This document shows positions 60,197 to 64,000 of a DNA stretch of 64,000 nucleotides, one piece after another (positions within the stretch are counted from its first letter, which is position 1; the number at the start of each line of letters is the position of its first letter). Source of the DNA: WRGT01 sp964450405 (GTDB lineage: Bacteria > Spirochaetota > UBA4802 > UBA5550); contig CAYVCQ010000010.1 in NCBI GenBank assembly GCA_964450405.1, forward strand, positions 62,001 to 126,000, read 5' to 3'. The notes under the pieces were generated by a model. The model saw only the letters and a list, made by a program, of their open reading frames with translations, did not search any database and was not told the DNA's origin. The translations under genes were made by a program, and so were the position numbers.

Positions 60197-60496
60197 ATTG
60201 TTTTCCTCTTTATAATTGTACTAAACGAACCTCACTTATGTTTCTGTCTGCCATGTCATAAAATAGAAAGGTGTGAGGTTTAATTATTTTTCATTCTTAA
60301 TTTGAGATGAAGGTTTATTTCTGGCAATGCTTTTTTATTCTATGAATTTAATTTGATATTAAATCATTTATTATTATTATAATAGTATAGTTTCTTAATC
60401 TAGTATCTCAAAAAAACAGTGATATTCTCTCCATCGCGAGGGAGAGGAATAGTTTATGAGTGCGTACGTTTCTTAACGTTTAAAGGCGGTGGACCT

Positions 60497-63400
60497 TTGC
60501 TTGATCAACACACATTACGTATAATTAATGCAATTAATGTCCCGGTTCTTGTAACGGATGAATCGGGTATTATACTGGCAGGCAATAAATCTGCAGTCAG
60601 TTTTTTTCATCAGGATAATTTAACCGGAACAGGTATACTTGAGTTTATACCGTCGATAATTTTTGAGGGAAACAGCCGGATTCTTTCGCTCAAAGAAGGT
60701 GAGGATTGTTATTTTTTTGGTGTAGAAGCTAAGGTAAATGGCAAGATCAGGGAAACGGATCTGGATGTTGTTCTTTTTGAAAGCGGAGAACACCGTATAT
60801 ATATCTGCACAATACAGGATATTACAATCTATTCAGAGCTGATGAATAGTATAAATAAATTCAGCACGATAATTGAGAACAGCCCCGCTTCTGTTTTAAT
60901 AACTGATACTGATGGAAATATTGAATTTGTAAATAGTAATTTTCAGCAGCTTACCGGATACAGTTATGATGAGCTGACAGGTTCAAATATCAGTATGCTC
61001 GGCTCTCATTTTCAGAAGAAAGAGTTCAGAAAAAGTATAAGGGAGAGTCTTAAAGAGGGAGATAAATGGAAAGGGGAGCTTCTTAATATTACTAAGAATG
61101 GAACACCCTATTGGGTGATAGCAACAATCGCGCCGATTTTCAATAAAAACAATGAGATAGCTAATTATATATCTATTCAGGAGGATATAACCTACCTGAA
61201 AAAAATTGAAGAGGAATTAAAACAGTCGGAAGAGAAGTTCAGAGTTGTATTTGAGACTCTTCCCGAGGGCATTGCGGTTACCGATCTTTCTGGTGTTATA
61301 ATTCAGGTTAACCAGGCATATATGAATATTCACGGGCATGACGTCAGAGGAGAGCTTGTCGGTAAAAACATATACGACGTTGCCGATGAAAAGATGAGTA
61401 TTCTTTTACATTCACTTTTTGAAAAGGCCGGGAAAAACGGTTACAGTGAAATTGTAAGTTACGAAATAATTAATAACGGCAAAGTCTATGTTGAGCTGCA
61501 GGCGGCATTAATGACCGGCGGAAAAGGTCCAATCGGTTATGTTATACTGGCGGCGGATCATACAGTGAGAAGAAAAGCTGAGATTGCTCTCCGCGAGAGT
61601 GAAGCAAAAAACCGCGCCCTTATCGAAGCTGTTCCGGATATAATGTTCAGAGTAAACAATCAGGGAATATACCTGGATAAAATGCTGGGCACTAAAATAA
61701 GCGAGGTATTTCCTGAAAGTATCGCGGTTGATTCGGTGCGATATATCTCGGCAGCTATTACGTCACGGGAGATACAGATTTTTGAATATCCGGTTGTATC
61801 TGCCGGAAAGAATGAATTTTATGAATCGAGATTTATTGCAATTGAAGATGATGAAGTGCTGATAATCCTCCGCAATGTAACTGAAAGACATACTGCCATG
61901 ATGCAGATTGAAGATGCGCGCCGTGAAGCCGAACTTGCGAACCGTTCCAAAAGTGAATTCCTCGCCAATATGAGTCATGAAATTCGAACACCTCTTCATA
62001 GTATAACTGGATTTATAGAACTTCTAATGCGCGGCAGACTTGATGAAGATCAGCGGGAATATCTTGGTATAATAAATAAAAGCGCTTCAAATCTACTCGG
62101 GATAATCAACGACATTCTGGATTTTTCAAAAATCGAGAGCCACAAACTTGAATTAAATAAAATAGAATTCAATCCCTTTACCGAATTTGAGTCTGTGGTG
62201 AGACTCTTTTCCATAAAAGCACGCGAGAAGGGGATGAAATTTTTTGCTTTCATTGATCCGGGGATACCCGAGGGTATTATTTCAGATCCGCTCCGGATTA
62301 AACAGGTGCTCTCCAATCTTTTAAGTAATGCTATTAAGTTTACTCCAGAAGACGGTGTTGTAATAGTTGAAATTAATCTATCGAGAAATAAGGATGGATT
62401 CTGTCTGATTAATTTTTCAGTAACTGATACCGGAATAGGAATTCCTGAACGAAAACAGAAGCAGATATTTGAAGCATTTGCACAGGCCGACAGTTCAATC
62501 ACCCGGCGCTTCGGCGGGACCGGTCTTGGTCTAAGTATAAGCACCAGTCTGGTACGGCTGCTCGGGAGTGAAATTGTCCTTGAGAGTTCAATGGGGGTGG
62601 GGAGTAAATTTTATTTTACTCTGGAAGCTGAAGTTACAATTGATTCTTCTCCTGCGGAATTAATCAGAAAATCATATATTAAGGCATCGGTTATAACCGG
62701 GGATGCCGGGGACCATTCGTTTAAATATCTCTATGCATATCTTACAGCATGCGGCTGCGCAATACAAGTCTTTGAGAGCATCCCGCCGGCAGCCGGACAA
62801 GAGAGCGATGTTGTATTTATCATCAAACCATCCTTGCCGCTGTATAATGTGTCAGTTGAAGATATTAAAAATCTGAAATCTCCGGTAATTGCAGTAGCAG
62901 ATGGTGATGAAACAGATGATTATACTCCTGATGTTAAGATGCTTTTTTTTGAAAAACTAAGTCATCCTTTATCACCTGAAATTATATTTAAAACCTTATC
63001 CGAAGTTGCAGATTTAAACCGACCTCAGAACATTATATATGGTGAAACTGAAGAGCATATAAATTTAAAATTTTCAGGAAAAATTCTGGTAGGTGAGGAT
63101 AACAGTATTAATCAGAAACTTATGATGCTGCTTCTGAAAGATTATGGACTGGAGGTCGATCTTGCCGGCAACGGACTTGCAGTTTTTGAAAAATTCAGCA
63201 AAAACAGATATGATCTTATACTGATGGATATAAATATGCCTGTTGCAGACGGTATTGAAACGGCCCATATGATACGTGAATATGAAATTGAAAATGGATC
63301 TGGTGCTACACCGATTGTTGCACTCACGGCAAAGGCACTAAAGGGTGATCGTGAGATGATAGATCAAAGCGGAATGAATGATTATCTTTCAAAACCGATA

Positions 63401-63826
63401 GAAATGGATAAACTGGAGGCAGTACTGCTCAAATACCTCCCTTGTATAAAACGGGAAAAACAATCCGATCATCTTATGAGAAATGATGCTGATTCAGCAT
63501 CTGTCGTTTATTATGATTTGAAGAAAACCGCAGCCGAGTTGAAAATTCCGGTAAATGTTCTTTTGAATATAGGGCGGGATTTTTTTGAGGACACAATGAA
63601 AGCTATTGATGATATCCGGGTGGCAGTTGAATCAGATACATATAAAGAGATTACCGCTTTTTCTCACAAAATTAGGGGAGCATCGGCAAATTTAAGATTT
63701 GTGAAACTAACGGAATTTTTCTCGGAGCTCGAGGAGAATTCTTTGAAATCTGAAAATAATTTTGATTATTCCGCAATGCTTGATATTATATTAAATGAAA
63801 TAGATCTTCTTAAAAAATATTTCTAG
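60497..63826 (+). CDS. Multi-PAS hybrid histidine kinase with receiver and HPt domains
   Basis: The frame is open from GTG 60419, but that region contains a CTCTCC/GGAGAG hairpin and no homology. TTG 60497, 5 bases after GGCGGTGGA, gives MLDQHTLRII and is preferred (about 1109 residues). Without membrane helices the protein is cytoplasmic. Four PAS-like domains are followed by HisKA (FLANMSHEIRTPLHS, phospho-His494 from TTG 60497), HATPase (TDTGIGIPE, FGGTGLGLSIS), and a receiver with LMDINMPVADG. It ends in an HPt domain (AFSHKIRGASANLRF). It is an ArcB/BarA-like phosphorelay protein, probably passing phosphate from the HPt to the response regulator gene 27 bases downstream. Confidence 0.93.
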   Translation: MLDQHTLRIINAINVPVLVTDESGIILAGNKSAVSFFHQDNLTGTGILEFIPSIIFEGNSRILSLKEGEDCYFFGVEAKVNGKIRETDLDVVLFESGEHRIYICTIQDITIYSELMNSINKFSTIIENSPASVLITDTDGNIEFVNSNFQQLTGYSYDELTGSNISMLGSHFQKKEFRKSIRESLKEGDKWKGELLNITKNGTPYWVIATIAPIFNKNNEIANYISIQEDITYLKKIEEELKQSEEKFRVVFETLPEGIAVTDLSGVIIQVNQAYMNIHGHDVRGELVGKNIYDVADEKMSILLHSLFEKAGKNGYSEIVSYEIINNGKVYVELQAALMTGGKGPIGYVILAADHTVRRKAEIALRESEAKNRALIEAVPDIMFRVNNQGIYLDKMLGTKISEVFPESIAVDSVRYISAAITSREIQIFEYPVVSAGKNEFYESRFIAIEDDEVLIILRNVTERHTAMMQIEDARREAELANRSKSEFLANMSHEIRTPLHSITGFIELLMRGRLDEDQREYLGIINKSASNLLGIINDILDFSKIESHKLELNKIEFNPFTEFESVVRLFSIKAREKGMKFFAFIDPGIPEGIISDPLRIKQVLSNLLSNAIKFTPEDGVVIVEINLSRNKDGFCLINFSVTDTGIGIPERKQKQIFEAFAQADSSITRRFGGTGLGLSISTSLVRLLGSEIVLESSMGVGSKFYFTLEAEVTIDSSPAELIRKSYIKASVITGDAGDHSFKYLYAYLTACGCAIQVFESIPPAAGQESDVVFIIKPSLPLYNVSVEDIKNLKSPVIAVADGDETDDYTPDVKMLFFEKLSHPLSPEIIFKTLSEVADLNRPQNIIYGETEEHINLKFSGKILVGEDNSINQKLMMLLLKDYGLEVDLAGNGLAVFEKFSKNRYDLILMDINMPVADGIETAHMIREYEIENGSGATPIVALTAKALKGDREMIDQSGMNDYLSKPIEMDKLEAVLLKYLPCIKREKQSDHLMRNDADSASVVYYDLKKTAAELKIPVNVLLNIGRDFFEDTMKAIDDIRVAVESDTYKEITAFSHKIRGASANLRFVKLTEFFSELEENSLKSENNFDYSAMLDIILNEIDLLKKYF

Positions 63827-63853
63827 AGTGGTTATAGTAACAGGGAGTTTAAT

Positions 63854-64000
63854 ATGCATACAGTTCTTGCAATTGATGATGATAAGACAACATTGGGAAT
63901 TCTTGAATCTCAGCTTAACGGATTGGGATATAGAGTCTTTACAGAGAGAGCTGCCGTAAAGGGTCTGGAAATCGCAAAGGGATTCAACCCTGATGTTATA
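63854..64000 (+). CDS. Response regulator receiver domain protein (partial, runs off the window)
   Basis: The gene starts ATG at 63854 after AGGGAG, 27 bases after the hybrid kinase stop. The visible 49 residues (MHTVLAIDDDKTTLGILESQ onward) are the first half of a CheY-like receiver. The acidic pocket IDDDK is present, and the reading frame runs open to the end as FNPDVI, just before the expected phospho-Asp. Its position makes it the likely phosphoacceptor of the kinase's HPt domain. The output domain cannot be seen. Confidence 0.85.
   Translation, partial: MHTVLAIDDDKTTLGILESQLNGLGYRVFTERAAVKGLEIAKGFNPDVI

Noticed and set aside
1..64000. tRNA genes, rRNA or prophage
   Set aside because: I scanned the intergenic regions for cloverleaf-like sequences and long integrase- or phage-like frames and saw none, but I cannot run a covariance search.

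Overview
The window is one contiguous piece of an AT-rich bacterial chromosome from a diderm (Gram-negative-type) organism. BamA, an OmpH/Skp-like protein, YajC/SecD/SecF, a TolC/RND/adaptor efflux pump, several lipobox lipoproteins and a TonB-receptor-like beta-barrel all require an outer membrane. Many SpoIIE-type phosphatases, multi-PAS hybrid kinases, TPR proteins, an RND adaptor without an alpha-hairpin (as described for BesA of Borrelia) and a DUF4070-type B12/radical SAM protein suggest a spirochaete-like lineage. That placement is an inference from gene content; there is no rRNA or other decisive marker.

Layout. 0.2-4 kb: glycolysis and housekeeping genes gapA, tpiA, secG and metK, with no pgk between gapA and tpiA. 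4-9.9 kb: envelope biogenesis, with an outer-membrane barrel protein, bamA with an OmpH-like lipoprotein, and an L,D-transpeptidase lipoprotein. 10-16.4 kb: a tight plus-strand operon of yajC, an unknown membrane protein, secD, secF, an unknown membrane protein, ribD and ribE. 16.4-19.8 kb: a minus-strand set of an unknown C-tail-anchored protein, a type I glutamine synthetase and a Gfo/Idh/MocA dehydrogenase. 20.3-22.2 kb: a repeat-tailed secreted protein, a PDZ lipoprotein and a possible 30-residue membrane peptide. 22.3-27 kb: a minus-strand operon of a cation:proton antiporter fused to an EIIA-like domain plus two unknown proteins. 27.5-28 kb: a BrnT-like/CopG-like toxin-antitoxin pair with a strong promoter and two dyads. 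28.3-32.9 kb: a BNR/fibronectin-like membrane protein and a TPR protein. 33.2-38 kb: partner-switching genes (SpoIIE phosphatase, STAS protein) and a MoxR/VWA pair. 38.2-41.5 kb: two lipoproteins around a radical SAM gene. 41.6-47 kb: a 1784-residue kinase/receiver/phosphatase fusion. 47.4-52.9 kb: a three-gene RND efflux operon. 53.2-55.5 kb: an acyl-CoA-dehydrogenase-like protein and two lipid-binding-fold proteins (SRPBCC, START). 55.7-59.1 kb: argD-argF-argG. 59.5-60.2 kb: rsmI. 60.5-64 kb: a hybrid kinase with a C-terminal HPt domain and the start of a response regulator cut by the window end.

Intergenic DNA is unusually structured. At least five related 65-80 bp elements (here called family A) share a GC-rich hairpin core and a TTTTGAG-type tail. 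A second set of elements has ends reading TGTCATT(C/T)CG and their inverse. Other GC-rich hairpin elements lie near 53.1, 55.6 and 59.3 kb. No tRNA, rRNA, CRISPR array, intact insertion sequence or prophage was found.

The most unusual items are the promoter architecture of the toxin-antitoxin pair, the dispersed family A elements, the antiporter whose EIIA-like domain has Asn in place of the phosphoacceptor His, the kinase fusion with a duplicated membrane sensor and phosphatase output, and the antiporter-linked pair of unknown proteins.
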